A stretch of DNA of 64,000 bases from Allopusillimonas ginsengisoli (GTDB lineage: Bacteria > Pseudomonadota > Gammaproteobacteria > Burkholderiales > Burkholderiaceae_B). Below are positions 29,882 to 39,688 of this stretch, piece by piece. Each line of letters begins with the position of its first letter. Position 1 is the stretch's first letter. The position numbers and the translations under genes were made by a program. The notes beneath the pieces were generated by a model. That model worked only from the letters and a program-made list of their open reading frames with translations, was not told the DNA's origin and did no database searches. The stretch is taken from NCBI GenBank assembly GCA_005239165.1, contig RAPG01000003.1, forward strand, positions 124,001 to 188,000, read 5' to 3'.

Positions 29882-30400
29882 TTAGGTGCGTATAGGTTTT
29901 GGTGTCTCAACTAGACGGGTGCCCAGCAGGCGATCATGCAGAAACAGACTTTCGCGATCAAACCAGGTATAGATAAACCCGGCGAAAGGTGCAAAGACAA
30001 TGAATAGGTCGGTGGAGCTGTAACCCGTCGCCCGGGAGGCGGTCATGACAGCAAATGCCATCATTAAGGGTAGTATCCAGGCCAGCACATAGCGGGCAAT
30101 AAGACGGGGCAGTGAAATAGCCGCACCGGCTATATCTTGCAGCCGGATATTCCAGGTTTTCATAGGCAGCGTCTGACCACGCCTGCGCCAACATAGAACA
30201 AAATATACCCCCATGGCCACAAACAGTATCACCTGGCGCATATGGCGGAGCATGAGTGCGTTGCGGCTTTGTGTCAGTGTGTCAAATAGATAGCCCGCCA
30301 GGAATATGACGCCGAAGAGCAGAACGCCTTCGTACATCATGCAAGCGAAACGACGCCAGCGACTGGCGAGGGGTAGAGTGAGGGAGTTGGTAGATTGCAT
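29882..30400 (-). CDS. RDD family membrane protein
   Basis: A 172-residue protein with three to four membrane segments. It carries the RDD-domain features: an Arg-containing first segment (LASRWRRFACMMYEGVLL), GQTLPMKTWNIRL, and a C-terminal FDRESLFLHDRLLGTRLV. I prefer the ATG at 30400 to the TTG at 30442. Bacterial RDD proteins are poorly characterised; a transport-related role has been suggested for some. It is a single gene preceded by a terminator. Confidence 0.82.
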   Translation of the reverse strand: MQSTNSLTLPLASRWRRFACMMYEGVLLFGVIFLAGYLFDTLTQSRNALMLRHMRQVILFVAMGVYFVLCWRRRGQTLPMKTWNIRLQDIAGAAISLPRLIARYVLAWILPLMMAFAVMTASRATGYSSTDLFIVFAPFAGFIYTWFDRESLFLHDRLLGTRLVETPKPIRT

Positions 30401-30456
30401 TACAAAAGTAGCCCAGACTGAGTGAACGCTATTATCGTGCAATTTTGCCGGACATG

Positions 30457-30482
30457 AAAAAGCCGCCTGTATTTGGCGGCTT
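30457..30482 (-). terminator. rho-independent terminator of the small gene
   Basis: Stem AAGCCGCC / GGCGGCTT (30460-30467, 30475-30482). On the minus strand it is followed by a run of five T's (30461-30457). It lies directly after the 60-codon gene. Confidence 0.9.
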
Positions 30483-30547
30483 GGCAGCTAGGGCTGGCGG
30501 ATATCTGCCAGCCAAATTAACCCTTTAAATTGCGGGCCAGGCTGGCG

Positions 30548-30730
30548 TCAGGCGTGCTTGACAGTGTGATGGACTGTGCTCTTGGAGCGTGGTGCGGCCT
30601 GGAAAAGCTTGGCGAACAGGTTTTTAAGGGCTACTACAGGCTTGAACCGGAACTGCTCTTCGATGGCTTGAGCCAGCAACTGGCGCTCGAGTTCGTCGGT
30701 TAAGCGGGTTTCTTTGCCTACGTAGATCAT
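30548..30730 (-). CDS. small conserved-looking protein of unknown function (60 aa)
   Basis: I do not recognise this protein. It is 60 residues, soluble and basic. A predicted amphipathic helical stretch (residues about 10-45, DELERQLLAQAIEEQFRFKP then ALKNLFAKLF) precedes a polar, lysine/histidine-rich tail. Real expression is supported by a Shine-Dalgarno (AAGGTAAG) 8 nt before the ATG, a near-consensus promoter with palindromic operators, and its own terminator. It has no operon partner. A regulatory or stress-related role is possible but is inference from the promoter only. Confidence 0.75.
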   Translation of the reverse strand: MIYVGKETRLTDELERQLLAQAIEEQFRFKPVVALKNLFAKLFQAAPRSKSTVHHTVKHA

Positions 30731-30753
30731 TGACTTACCTTTTTTGAAAATTA

Positions 30754-30809
30754 CTGAACGTTTCGTTCAGGGTTAACCCTATTGTAGGGTTAACCCGCAG
30801 TAATGGCAA
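30754..30809 (-). promoter_or_regulatory. operator-dense promoter of the 60-aa gene
   Basis: On the minus strand, -35 TTGCCA (30804-30809) and -10 TACAAT (30781-30786) are 17 bp apart, each 5/6 to consensus. GGGTTAACCC fills the spacer (30787-30796) and recurs just downstream of the -10 (30770-30779); the two form one larger palindrome with 12-bp arms. CTGAACG-TTT-CGTTCAG (30754-30770) follows in the early transcribed region and resembles TetR-type operators. Confidence 0.8.
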
Positions 30810-30874
30810 GTCTTATGTTGCGCTGCAGCGACGTGTGCGGTTATGGCTGCCTATTTAGGCTGAACCCGGATACT

Positions 30875-32341
30875 TTATTTGTTTCTGTAGCCCGCTTCGA
30901 CCATTTCAAAGCTGAATAGCCGGCAATCGAGAGCGCCATTGTGGATAGGATAGCGTCTGAGAGGTTTGAGGCGCATTTGGCTGGGCAGATCGAGGTCGCT
31001 TGAAATGACATTAACAGACCAGCCACTGTAGTTGCGTTTGAGGTTTTGTGACCAATCGGCCCAGAGGGATACGTCATCGGGCATGCGTTCGCCATAAGGT
31101 GGGTTGGTGACTAACCAGCCCGTGTCTGCAGGCGGAGGTACGGTGCGCGCATCGCCCTGCTCAAAGCGAATGGCGTCCGGCGTAAGCCGGGCACGTTCCA
31201 GGTTGGCCCTCGCGGCTTCGAGAGCTTGCGGGTTCAGATCGTAACCCACCAGCGGGCTGTCAAGCTGTGTTGCGATGTGGGATCGTGCCTCTTCTTTAAT
31301 GTCGCGCCAGTGGCGTGCATCATGGTTACGTAAACGCTCAAAACCAAATGGACGCCAGATGCCTGAGGGTACTCCCAGGGCGATCCAGGCAGCTTCGATG
31401 AGTATGGTGCCACTTCCACAAAACGGGTCGAGCAGGGCGCTGGAAGGGTCCCAGCCCGACAGTGCCAGCAGACCGGCGGCGAGGTTTTCGCGCAAAGGGG
31501 CTTCGCCCTTGTCCAGTCGCCAACCCCGCTTGAAAAGTGATTCGCCTGATGTGTCCAGGTATAGCGTGGCGCTGGTTTCATCAAGAAACAGATGCACGCG
31601 AGCGTCGGGGCGAACGGTGTCGATGTCAGGCCGCGCACCTTCATGGTCACGCAGGCGATCGCAAATGCCGTCTTTGGCGCGCAAATTGCAATATTGCAGA
31701 CTTTGCATGGGGCTGCGTATGGCTGATGTATCGACACGCAAGGTTTGCTCTGCACCAAACCAACGTTCCCAGGGGGTGTTTTGTGCCAGGTCGAGAATGT
31801 CGTCTTCTTGGCGAACGGGAGCCTGGGCCACCTGAACCAGTATGCGGGTGGCCAGACGCGAGTACAGATTAGCTCGTAAAATTCCGTCCCAGTCTGCATG
31901 AAAACGGCAACCAGCGCGGTCAGCCTGCGCATCGTCGAAGCCAAGTGCCTGCAGTTCACTGGCTAGTGCTGCCTCGAGCCCGTGCGGGCAGGGCGCAAAG
32001 ACAGCAAAGACCTCGATGTCGGTGGCTCGGGGATGCTCACGGCGTCCACCCCGACTAACGCGGGGGGGCTGTTGTGAAGGTTGTTCATGGCCGCGCATGG
32101 CGCCGCTAGACTGTGCGGGGCCGTAGCGTGTGTCAGTGCCTGCATGGCGTCGGCCCGACGAAGGCTCGGGTGTGCTTTGCTGCCTTGCTGGCGCTGCGGG
32201 CTGTTTGGCGCGTTCACGTTCGAGTTGGGCAACCTGTCTGGCACGACTGCCGCTGCGCTTGCGCCGTTGCTCGCTGTCGCCTTCGACGGCGTCAGGTTTC
32301 TTTTTGAGAGTCAGTGTTTTATTGGATTTGGAGTCGGTCAT
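30875..32341 (-). CDS. THUMP-domain RNA guanine-N2 methyltransferase (RlmL N-terminal-like)
   Basis: A 488-residue protein. Residues 1 to about 107 are a basic, Ser/Gln/Arg-rich and probably disordered extension. A THUMP RNA-binding domain follows (about 110-215), then a class I SAM methyltransferase with DPFCGSGTILIEAAW (SAM site) and NPPYGER (catalytic motif IV). This resembles the RlmL half that forms m2G2445 of 23S rRNA. The fused RlmK domain of the gamma-proteobacterial enzyme is absent. It is 11 bp downstream of the HemJ-like gene and probably the last gene of the proA-side operon. Confidence 0.88.
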   Translation of the reverse strand: MTDSKSNKTLTLKKKPDAVEGDSEQRRKRSGSRARQVAQLERERAKQPAAPARQQSTPEPSSGRRHAGTDTRYGPAQSSGAMRGHEQPSQQPPRVSRGGRREHPRATDIEVFAVFAPCPHGLEAALASELQALGFDDAQADRAGCRFHADWDGILRANLYSRLATRILVQVAQAPVRQEDDILDLAQNTPWERWFGAEQTLRVDTSAIRSPMQSLQYCNLRAKDGICDRLRDHEGARPDIDTVRPDARVHLFLDETSATLYLDTSGESLFKRGWRLDKGEAPLRENLAAGLLALSGWDPSSALLDPFCGSGTILIEAAWIALGVPSGIWRPFGFERLRNHDARHWRDIKEEARSHIATQLDSPLVGYDLNPQALEAARANLERARLTPDAIRFEQGDARTVPPPADTGWLVTNPPYGERMPDDVSLWADWSQNLKRNYSGWSVNVISSDLDLPSQMRLKPLRRYPIHNGALDCRLFSFEMVEAGYRNK

Positions 32342-32352
32342 GGGTAAAAGAC

Positions 32353-32769
32353 TTAGAAAGGCCGCACGACCACAAGGGTGACCACGATTAGCAGCAGGAT
32401 GACGGGTATTTCGTTGAACCAGCGGTAAAAACGATGACTGCGCGTATTTGCGTGGCGCTCAAATACCTTTAGCATGCGACCACAGACGAGATGATAGGCG
32501 GCCAGCAGTGCGACAAAAAACAGCTTGGCATGCATCCAGCCTTGGCCACCGCCCAGACCATAGCCCAGGAACAGCCAGAGTCCGGACCCGATAGCCAGTA
32601 AGGCCAGTGGTGTCATGAATCGATAGAGACGTTGTGCCATGCCTAGCAGGCTTGCTGTCGACCCTGCATCTTGCGTCTGAGCCAGGTTGACGTAAATACG
32701 TGGCAAGTAGAACAGCCCGGCGAACCAGGATGTTACGAGTACGATGTGAAAGGTTTTTATCCAAAGCAT
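32353..32769 (-). CDS. hemJ: HemJ-like / CopD-family membrane protein
   Basis: A 138-residue protein with four membrane helices of the UPF0093/HemJ family. The N-terminal KTFHIVLVTSWFAGLFYLPR contains a conserved His, and the C-terminal RWFNEIPVILLLIVV is typical. HemJ is a protoporphyrinogen oxidase in haem synthesis; the symbol rests on family resemblance only. The gene starts 8 bp after proA and is 11 bp before the methyltransferase gene, suggesting co-transcription. Confidence 0.82.
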   Translation of the reverse strand: MLWIKTFHIVLVTSWFAGLFYLPRIYVNLAQTQDAGSTASLLGMAQRLYRFMTPLALLAIGSGLWLFLGYGLGGGQGWMHAKLFFVALLAAYHLVCGRMLKVFERHANTRSHRFYRWFNEIPVILLLIVVTLVVVRPF

Positions 32770-32777
32770 AGGGTGAG

Positions 32778-34070
32778 TTATCCGCGTAACTGGCCGTCGC
32801 CATCAAGAACCCACTTGAGCATGGTCAGGCCTTCAAGGCCGACGGGGCCACGTGCATGGAGGCGATTGGTGGAAATGCCGATCTCGGCGCCTAGCCCGTA
32901 CTCAAAGCCATCGGCAAAACAGGTAGGCAGATTGACGTAAACCGAGCTAGAGTCGACTTCACGCTGAAAACGCCGGGCAGCCTGCAGGTTTTCAGTGACG
33001 ATAGACTCGGTGTGCTCTGAGCTGTAGCGTGCAATGTGATCCATTGCCTCATCAAGGCTGTCGACTATTCGTATGGCCAGTATGGGTGCCAGAAATTCGG
33101 TTTCCCAATCAGCTTCGGAGGCAGTTAAGGCCCCGGGCAACAAAGCTTTGGTGCGCTCACACCCGCGCAGCTCAACCCCTTTGGCATTCAGCGCGTCGGC
33201 CAGTCGTGGCAGGAAACGCGCAGCGATATTAGCGTGCACAAGCAGTGTTTCCATGGCGCCGCAGATGCCGTAACGATAAGTTTTGGCATTGACGGCGATA
33301 TTGTGTGCTTTGTCGAGGTCGGCATCGGTGTCAACGTAAACGTGGCAGTTGCCGTCAAGGTGCTTGAGCAGCGGAACCTTGGCTTCGGCGGCCAGGCGGG
33401 CTATAAGCCCTTTGCCCCCACGCGGCACTATGACGTCGATGTAGTCAGTAAGCGTAATCATCTGGCCGACCGCGGCACGGTCTGTGGTCCCTACGACTTG
33501 AACCGCATTCACAGGCAACCCGGCATCGTCAAGCCCCTGGCTGATGATATGGCCCAGCGCCACATTAGAGTGGAAGGCTTCGCTTCCGCCCCGGAGTATG
33601 GTTGCATTGCCCGATTTGAGACAAAGCGCGGCAGCGTCAATGGTGACGTTGGGGCGAGATTCGTAAATAATGCCGATAACGCCCAGAGGCACCCGCATTT
33701 GTGCCACCCGCATGCCATTGGGGCGCACGGTAGAGGGTCCGATGCCACCGATGGGGTCAGGCATGTCAGCAATCTGGAGCAGGCCTTGCGCCATGGTGTT
33801 GAGCGCCTTGTCTGAGAGCCTGAGCCGGTCTAGCAAAGCTGGCTCAAGCCCATTAGTCTGGGCAGCGTCAAGGTCGCGGGCGTTTTCGGCCTGAAGCGTT
33901 TCTTTTTGTTCGATCAGACGTCTTGCCATGGCACGCAGGGCCACGGTTTTGGCTTGGCCCGAGGCGTTGCGCATGAGGCGTGCCGCCTGGCGGGCCTGTT
34001 TGCCCAGCTGCTGCATGTCTTGGTGGGTACTGCTGTCGGCGGTACTGGCCGTCGCGAATGTCGATGTCAT
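32778..34070 (-). CDS. proA: gamma-glutamyl phosphate reductase
   Basis: A 430-residue NADPH-dependent reductase of proline synthesis that turns gamma-glutamyl phosphate into glutamate semialdehyde. It has the aldehyde-dehydrogenase-like fold with the nucleophile cysteine in [13 protein letters not shown] and the segment [19 protein letters not shown]. It follows holA by 72 bp in the conserved leuS-lptE-holA-proA order. Confidence 0.96.
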   Translation of the reverse strand: MTSTFATASTADSSTHQDMQQLGKQARQAARLMRNASGQAKTVALRAMARRLIEQKETLQAENARDLDAAQTNGLEPALLDRLRLSDKALNTMAQGLLQIADMPDPIGGIGPSTVRPNGMRVAQMRVPLGVIGIIYESRPNVTIDAAALCLKSGNATILRGGSEAFHSNVALGHIISQGLDDAGLPVNAVQVVGTTDRAAVGQMITLTDYIDVIVPRGGKGLIARLAAEAKVPLLKHLDGNCHVYVDTDADLDKAHNIAVNAKTYRYGICGAMETLLVHANIAARFLPRLADALNAKGVELRGCERTKALLPGALTASEADWETEFLAPILAIRIVDSLDEAMDHIARYSSEHTESIVTENLQAARRFQREVDSSSVYVNLPTCFADGFEYGLGAEIGISTNRLHARGPVGLEGLTMLKWVLDGDGQLRG

Positions 34071-34142
34071 GGCAATAGAAAATGAGTGGTGCTTGGTCTG
34101 ATTATCTCAGTATTTCCCGCAGGCGGTGCAAACAGGTGGTTT

Positions 34143-35204
34143 TTAGCGTGCGGCGCGAGGTCGGGACAGGGCAACGCGCATTACCAGTCGGGCCAGTTCT
34201 TCCCAGGGGTCTTCGAGCCGGCCTGGCACTTTAAGGCCTTTGATCAGGCGATCAATATCGTGAGCATGCTGCAGGGCGGCTGGCCAGGTGCGTGGCGGTA
34301 CCCGGCCCAGTGTCTGGCGCAGCAATTGTTCACGCGGGCCAAAGACGCGCTGGCGACGCATTTCGGAGTTGAGATCCTGGCCGCTGGCCTGGGCGGCGGC
34401 CAGGCGAGTTAACACCCTGACCTCTTCTCCCACTGCCCACAACACAAGTACAAGGGCTTCACCTTCAGCGCGTAGCCCGGCCAATATGGACATGGCTCTG
34501 GACGCATTGGCTGACAGCATGGCATCACGCAGAGCAAAAACGTCGTAGCGCGCGACGTTAAGCACTGCGCGTTCGACATCTTCCGCACTGATTTTGCCTT
34601 CAGGGTATAAGAGCGCCAGCTTTTGTACTTCTTGGAAAGCAGCAAGCAAGTTACCTTCGACCTTGTCGGCCATCCATTCGAGAGTGGCGTTGTCGAGTTG
34701 CTGGCCTTGCCGGGCCAGGCGTTGAGATATCCAGCGGGGCAGGGCATTGCGGTCAACTGAAGCGACCTCTACCAGTGTGCCGGCCGAGGTCAGCCCCTGG
34801 GCCCATTTGCTGTTGCGGGTAGCTCTGTCGAGGCGAGGCAGATTGATAAGTACCAGCGTATCGGTGAGTGCGCCGCTTTCAGCCATGCCCGCCACCTTGA
34901 TGAGGGTGTCGGCACCGGTCTTGCCGGGTTTGCCTGAAGGAATGGCAACATCTACCAGACGCCGGTCGCCGAACAGTGAGATGTTTTGGGTGGCGCCGAT
35001 AATTTCCGACCAGTCGCTGCGGGCATCGAGAATGAGGCTGATACGCTCGCCGTAGCCCTCGCGCACCGCAGCTGCGCGTAGCGCGTCGCTAGCCTCAATG
35101 GCCAGTAAAGGCTCGTCGCCTGACACGATATACAGTGCATCGAACCTGACGGGAGATTTGCTGAGCTGGCCGACAAAGCTGTCGGCATCCAGACGGCGCC
35201 CCAT
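34143..35204 (-). CDS. holA: DNA polymerase III, delta subunit
   Basis: A 353-residue clamp-loader subunit that opens the beta clamp. It has the DNA_pol3_delta features DALYIVSGDEPLLAIEASDALR at the N-terminus and GKTGADTLIKVA in the AAA-like domain. It starts 6 bp after lptE and is therefore in the same operon. Confidence 0.93.
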   Translation of the reverse strand: MGRRLDADSFVGQLSKSPVRFDALYIVSGDEPLLAIEASDALRAAAVREGYGERISLILDARSDWSEIIGATQNISLFGDRRLVDVAIPSGKPGKTGADTLIKVAGMAESGALTDTLVLINLPRLDRATRNSKWAQGLTSAGTLVEVASVDRNALPRWISQRLARQGQQLDNATLEWMADKVEGNLLAAFQEVQKLALLYPEGKISAEDVERAVLNVARYDVFALRDAMLSANASRAMSILAGLRAEGEALVLVLWAVGEEVRVLTRLAAAQASGQDLNSEMRRQRVFGPREQLLRQTLGRVPPRTWPAALQHAHDIDRLIKGLKVPGRLEDPWEELARLVMRVALSRPRAAR

Positions 35205-35210
35205 GCCTGC

Positions 35211-35870
35211 CTAAAAGAAGCCAGAGCCCGAACGCTGGCTCGGGTCGCTCCAGGGGGTTGGGGTTTCTGGTTCGTTCGCAGGTACGTCGGGCGTAGGCAA
35301 CTCGTTGAACGGCAGAGCTTCTGGGTTGGCAAAGGCTTCGCTGACAGCGGGTGCGGACAGATGACGCACGATACGGTCTACGAGCGACTGTCGCATTTGC
35401 ATGAATACGACCCCGATTTCGCTTTGCTTGGCCTGCACCTGCTGAGCGTTGTACGGAACTTCACGCGTTATGTGCAATGTGGTGGGTGGCAGGACCAGGC
35501 CCCCTTGGGCATTTGTAAGCTGGAACACGAAATTAATATTGAGCTCGTACTCTTCGACGCTGCCATCAGCGTCGAGGGAGAGCTCGCGCAGAGACTGGCT
35601 GTTGTCGAGTTGTTCGAGCCTGGCCTGGGCCATTGCGGGATCGGAGACAAAGCGGGTGCCTGGTGAGCTGGCTAGAATGGCGCGACGCAGTCCCGCGCCA
35701 AACTCAGAGTTTTCGGAAATGTTTGTGTACAGCGTGGTAAACGGCAGTGGCGACACACCCTTCATGTGGAAGCCGCATGCTGCCAGCAGCACGCAGAAAA
35801 ACGCACAGACGAGTACTCGAATGCTTGTTTGTGATAAATCGGCGAAGGGAGTGGGCCTTGTACTATGCAT
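35211..35870 (-). CDS. lptE: LPS-assembly lipoprotein LptE
   Basis: A 219-residue outer-membrane lipoprotein that plugs LptD for LPS insertion. The lipoprotein signal ends at the lipobox LLAAC (Cys about 32) and is followed by GFHMKGVSPLPF, the usual LptE start. A Pro-rich, low-complexity C-terminal tail (about residues 185-219) is probably disordered. It lies 9 bp after leuS, the standard neighbour. Confidence 0.92.
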   Translation of the reverse strand: MHSTRPTPFADLSQTSIRVLVCAFFCVLLAACGFHMKGVSPLPFTTLYTNISENSEFGAGLRRAILASSPGTRFVSDPAMAQARLEQLDNSQSLRELSLDADGSVEEYELNINFVFQLTNAQGGLVLPPTTLHITREVPYNAQQVQAKQSEIGVVFMQMRQSLVDRIVRHLSAPAVSEAFANPEALPFNELPTPDVPANEPETPTPWSDPSQRSGSGFF

Positions 35871-35879
35871 GCGCTGATT

Positions 35880-38537
35880 TTAACCGACTACGTTTACGAG
35901 TTTACCGGGAACCACGATGACGCGTTTGGGCGCCCGGCCTTCTAAAAATCTGATCACGGCTTCATGGGCCACGGCAGTGTGTTCGATGTCTTCTTTGCTG
36001 CTCTGGGCAGGTACTTTGAGAGCTCCGCGCAGTTTGCCATTGACCTGCAGCACCAGCTCGATCTCATCGGAGACCAGTGCCTCTTCGTCTACCTGGGGCC
36101 AGGGAGTGTCAAGAAGTTCGCCCTGGCTGGCTTCGAAACCCAGATCACGCCAGATCTGCCAGGTTATATGGGGCACCACGGGGTACAGCACACGCAGCAA
36201 AATAGAGCTGGTCTCGGCAAGCGAGCGGGCATCGGCGGCGCCGGAGCCGATAACAGCCGACTCAAGCGCATTGAGCATTTTCATGCAGGTGGAGACCACC
36301 GTGTTGTACTGAATTCGCTGATAGTCGTAGTCGGCGATTTTGAGCAGGGTGTGAACGTCGCGGCGCAGTGACTTGGCTGCTTCGCTGGCCTCGTCAAAGC
36401 TGGCAGTTGCCGCCAGGCCGCTGCGGATTGTGCTTTGGTGGTTGTGGCAGAACGACCAGAGGCGGCGAAGAAAGCGGTTTGCGCCGTCAACGCCAGAGTC
36501 CGACCATTCGAGGGTTTGCTCTGGCGGGCTTGCGAACATGACGAACAGCCGCGCTGTATCGGCACCCATGGAGTCAATGAGTGACTGCGGGTCCACGCCA
36601 TTGTTTTTGGACTTGGACATGGTGCCGATGCCGCCGTATTCAACCGGCGAACCATCGGCGAGCAAACGTGCACCCGTGACCGCCCCCTTGGCATCATGGA
36701 TGTCTTCGACGTCTTCGGGCCAGAAGTACTCGATCGCGCCTTTTTCATTTTTGCGCGAATAAATGTGATTTAGCACCATGCCCTGGCACAACAGCTTGGT
36801 AAACGGCTCGTCGAACTTTACCAGCCCCATGTCACGCATGACGCGGGTCCAGAAGCGTGCATACAGCAGGTGCAGCACGGCGTGCTCTATGCCCCCGATG
36901 TACTGATCCATGGGCATCCAGTAGTCATTGCGCGCGTCGACCATGGCAGTATCGTTGCCTGGTGAGGTGTAGCGCATGAAATACCAAGATGAATCGACGA
37001 AGGTGTCCATGGTGTCGGTTTCGCGGCGCGCCGCAGCCCCGCATTTAGGGCAGGAACACGACAGAAAACCTTCATGCTTGGTCAGCGGGTTGCCGCTGCC
37101 ATCGGGAATGAGGTCGTCAGGAAGTACAACGGGCAGGTCTTGCTCAGGCACCGGAACGGGCCCGCATGACGGGCAGTGAATAATGGGGATGGGTGTACCC
37201 CAGTATCGCTGACGGGAGATGCCCCAGTCGCGCAGGCGCCAGGTGGTCTGCTTTTCGCCCAGGCCCAGTGCGGTCAGGTCAGCGGCAATGGCATCGACGG
37301 CATCGCTGTGCGACAAACCATCGTATTTGCCGGAATTTACCGTGCGGCAGCGCTGCTTGTCGCCGTACCACTCTTGCCAGGCTTGAACCGAATAGGTTTT
37401 ATCTTCGACAGCCACCACTTGTTCTATAGGCAGGTTGTACTTGCGCGCAAACGCAAAATCGCGTTCGTCATGCGCCGGCACGCCCATAACGGCACCGTCT
37501 CCGTAACTCATCAACACATAGTTGCCGACCCATACCTCGACCTCTTTGCCGGTGAGTGGGTGTGTAACGGTGAGGCCGGTGCGCATGCCTTCTTTTTCGC
37601 GCGTGGCAATTTCAGCCTCTGTGGTGCCGCCTTTTTTGCAGGCTTCGATAAAGGAGGCCAGTTGCTGGTTGCTTTGGGCGGCATGTGTGGCCAGGGGGTG
37701 CTCGGGAGCAACGGCGCAAAACGTGACGCCCATGATGGTGTCTATGCGTGTGGTGAACACATACATGCGACCGTCCTGGATTAACTGCCCCTGGCCGTCA
37801 TGGATGTTATGGGTAAAGGCAAAGCGCACACCTTCACTGCGACCTATCCAGTTTTCTTGCATCAGGCGTACGCGTTCGGGCCAGCCCTGCAGCCCGTTCT
37901 TGACCTGATCGAGCAGCTCGTCGGCGTAATCGGTGATGCGCAGGTAGTAACCTGGAATTTCGCGCTTTTCGACCAATGCGCCTGAGCGCCATCCGCGGCC
38001 ATCAATGACTTGCTCGTTGGCCAGCACGGTTTGATCGGCGGGATCCCAGTTGACGACCTGGGTTTTACGATAGGCGATGCCTTTGTCGAGCATCTTCAGA
38101 AACAGCCACTGGTTCCATTTGTAATAGTTTGGATCGCAGGCGCACATTTCGCGCGACCAGTCTATGGCAAGCCCCATCGCCTTCATCTGCTTTTTCATGT
38201 ACGCGATATTGTCGTACGTCCATTTGGCAGGCGGTACGTTTGACTTGATGGCAGCGTTCTCGGCAGGCATGCCAAAGGCGTCCCAGCCCATGGGCATGAG
38301 CACGTTATAGCCGCGCATGCGCAACTGGCGCGCCATCATGTCATTGATGGTGTAGTTGCGCACATGCCCCATGTGCAGCTTGCCGCTAGGGTAGGGCAGC
38401 ATGGAGCATGCATAGAACTTGGGCTTGGGCGAGCCGTCGGCCGCTTTGGCGTGTTCGGTGACCAGATAGGCTTGTTGTGCCTCCCAGTGTTGATGGGCGG
38501 CTTTTTCGACGTCGGTGGGGCTGTAGCGTTCCTGCAT
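35880..38537 (-). CDS. leuS: leucyl-tRNA synthetase
   Basis: An 885-residue class I synthetase that charges tRNA-Leu. The HIGH box is in [15 protein letters not shown], and the KMSKS loop reads TMSKSKNN. The inserted editing (CP1) domain contains [13 protein letters not shown] and [15 protein letters not shown]. Two zinc-type Cys pairs occur (CPSCG and CSCPKCG). Its length is normal. It is the first gene of a minus-strand run: leuS, lptE, holA, proA, hemJ-like, THUMP methyltransferase. Confidence 0.97.
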   Translation of the reverse strand: MQERYSPTDVEKAAHQHWEAQQAYLVTEHAKAADGSPKPKFYACSMLPYPSGKLHMGHVRNYTINDMMARQLRMRGYNVLMPMGWDAFGMPAENAAIKSNVPPAKWTYDNIAYMKKQMKAMGLAIDWSREMCACDPNYYKWNQWLFLKMLDKGIAYRKTQVVNWDPADQTVLANEQVIDGRGWRSGALVEKREIPGYYLRITDYADELLDQVKNGLQGWPERVRLMQENWIGRSEGVRFAFTHNIHDGQGQLIQDGRMYVFTTRIDTIMGVTFCAVAPEHPLATHAAQSNQQLASFIEACKKGGTTEAEIATREKEGMRTGLTVTHPLTGKEVEVWVGNYVLMSYGDGAVMGVPAHDERDFAFARKYNLPIEQVVAVEDKTYSVQAWQEWYGDKQRCRTVNSGKYDGLSHSDAVDAIAADLTALGLGEKQTTWRLRDWGISRQRYWGTPIPIIHCPSCGPVPVPEQDLPVVLPDDLIPDGSGNPLTKHEGFLSCSCPKCGAAARRETDTMDTFVDSSWYFMRYTSPGNDTAMVDARNDYWMPMDQYIGGIEHAVLHLLYARFWTRVMRDMGLVKFDEPFTKLLCQGMVLNHIYSRKNEKGAIEYFWPEDVEDIHDAKGAVTGARLLADGSPVEYGGIGTMSKSKNNGVDPQSLIDSMGADTARLFVMFASPPEQTLEWSDSGVDGANRFLRRLWSFCHNHQSTIRSGLAATASFDEASEAAKSLRRDVHTLLKIADYDYQRIQYNTVVSTCMKMLNALESAVIGSGAADARSLAETSSILLRVLYPVVPHITWQIWRDLGFEASQGELLDTPWPQVDEEALVSDEIELVLQVNGKLRGALKVPAQSSKEDIEHTAVAHEAVIRFLEGRAPKRVIVVPGKLVNVVG

Positions 38538-38706
38538 GAGATCCGGGTATGAAAGATGTGGCGTTGCAAACCACGCATTATAGGCGCTTACGCTAGCGGC
38601 GCACCCATTGTTGCTTTGGCAGCTCTGATGGGCGTCAGCAAGCTGTTCGCGATGGCGGGGCTGGATGGCGACAAACCTGCGCTGAACAGGCTGGCAGAGC
38701 GCAAAC

Positions 38707-38735
38707 AGAAAAACCCTGCCGGGGCAGGGTTTTAT
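38707..38735 (-). terminator. rho-independent terminator after rpmG
   Basis: Hairpin with arms AAACCCTGCC and GGCAGGGTTT around 38711-38732, followed on the minus strand by TTTTTC. It is T-flanked on both sides and could act in both directions. Confidence 0.88.
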
Positions 38736-38765
38736 GGAATCCAGGCAAATCGGATAGAGCTCGAT

Positions 38766-38933
38766 TTACTTGAGCTTGGTTTCCTTGTAGTCAACGTGCT
38801 TGCGAGCGACGGGATCAAATTTTTTGATCAGCATCTTTTCAGGCATGTTGCGCTTGTTTTTGGTGGTCGTGTAAAAGTGACCCGTGCCGGCGGTGGACTC
38901 GAGTTTGATTTTCTCGCGAATACCTTTTGCCAT
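38766..38933 (-). CDS. rpmG: 50S ribosomal protein L33
   Basis: A 55-residue protein starting [20 protein letters not shown] and ending [11 protein letters not shown], typical L33. It lacks the CxxC pairs of the zinc-binding form, so it is the zinc-free type. It follows rpmB by 35 bp and ends at a strong terminator. Confidence 0.96.
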   Translation of the reverse strand: MAKGIREKIKLESTAGTGHFYTTTKNKRNMPEKMLIKKFDPVARKHVDYKETKLK

Positions 38934-38968
38934 GATTCAGCTCCTTGGATGTAATTGACGAGAAGCGA

Positions 38969-39202
38969 TCAGGCTTCGCCGCGAGTGCGCATGTCTGCCA
39001 ATACGACTTCGATACCGAGCTTGTCGATAGTGCGAATAGCATTGGTGGAGACGCGAAGGCGAACCCAGCGGTTTTCGCTCTCGACCCAGAAACGGCGCGA
39101 TTGCAGGTTAGGAAGAAAGCGACGCTTTGTTTTGTTGTTTGCGTGCGAAACATTGTTGCCCACCATTGGGCCTTTGCCGGTAACTTGGCATACGCGTGCC
39201 AT
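38969..39202 (-). CDS. rpmB: 50S ribosomal protein L28
   Basis: A 77-residue L28 beginning [20 protein letters not shown]. The open frame extends upstream to 39370, but the conserved start is at 39202. It forms an operon with rpmG. Confidence 0.96.
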   Translation of the reverse strand: MARVCQVTGKGPMVGNNVSHANNKTKRRFLPNLQSRRFWVESENRWVRLRVSTNAIRTIDKLGIEVVLADMRTRGEA

Positions 39203-39437
39203 GGAAATACCCCTTGATAATTTGCCTGAAATGCCTGGCCAGTTGCTTAAAGTCGCCTTAGCGACACGGGCGCGCGCCCTGGAGTGTTTATTAATGCACC
39301 CTGGCACATGCCTGCCCGCAAGAAAAACACTTAAACAAAACACGTGTCGCGCAAAGCATTTGCCTCGCAAGCCATGCTGTGTTTTTAAGCGACCCTCTTT
39401 GCCGGGAAGCCAAGCTTGGTAATCTGTAAAGCCTAGT

Positions 39438-39467
39438 ATTCTAATATAAAAATGCCGTACAGATCAA
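39438..39467 (-). promoter_or_regulatory. predicted rpmB-rpmG promoter
   Basis: On the minus strand, -35 TTGATC (39462-39467) and -10 TAGAAT (39438-39443) are 18 bp apart. The leader to rpmB would be about 230 nt, long for a two-gene ribosomal operon. Confidence 0.55.
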
Positions 39468-39652
39468 GCGCCCAGAAGTACGATGCGTCGAAATAGCCAC
39501 GAAAAGCATGCTGGTGCAGCAAGTATACCCGTTAGCGAGCGGGCGTGGCTGACAGAGCAGGGCAGAAACACGCGTTCCAGGCGTCGGTTTGCGTCTGCTT
39601 CCGGGAAGGGGCAAGTTAAGGTGGCTGTGCTGAATTGACGCAGCGCCGCTTG

Positions 39653-39688
39653 CTTGTCATATCGCCTCTTACTTGTCATATCGCCTCT
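39653..39688. repeat. 17-bp direct repeat, period 19
   Basis: CTTGTCATATCGCCTCT occurs twice with two spacer bases (TA), at 39653-39669 and 39672-39688. There is no coding context. Confidence 0.9.

Noticed and set aside
30770..30796. Telomere-like GGGTTA/TAACCC words
   Set aside because: They are explained by two adjacent bacterial operator palindromes within a promoter; no replicon end is present.
36270..36290. A TTTTCATG sequence inside leuS, like the frameshift sites
   Set aside because: Here it encodes CMKMLNALE in the correct frame of leuS, so it is not a lesion.
39464..39679. Minus-strand 71-codon frame in the rpmB-cfa gap
   Set aside because: It covers the predicted rpmB promoter and a direct repeat, has no Shine-Dalgarno and no protein-like conservation that I can see.
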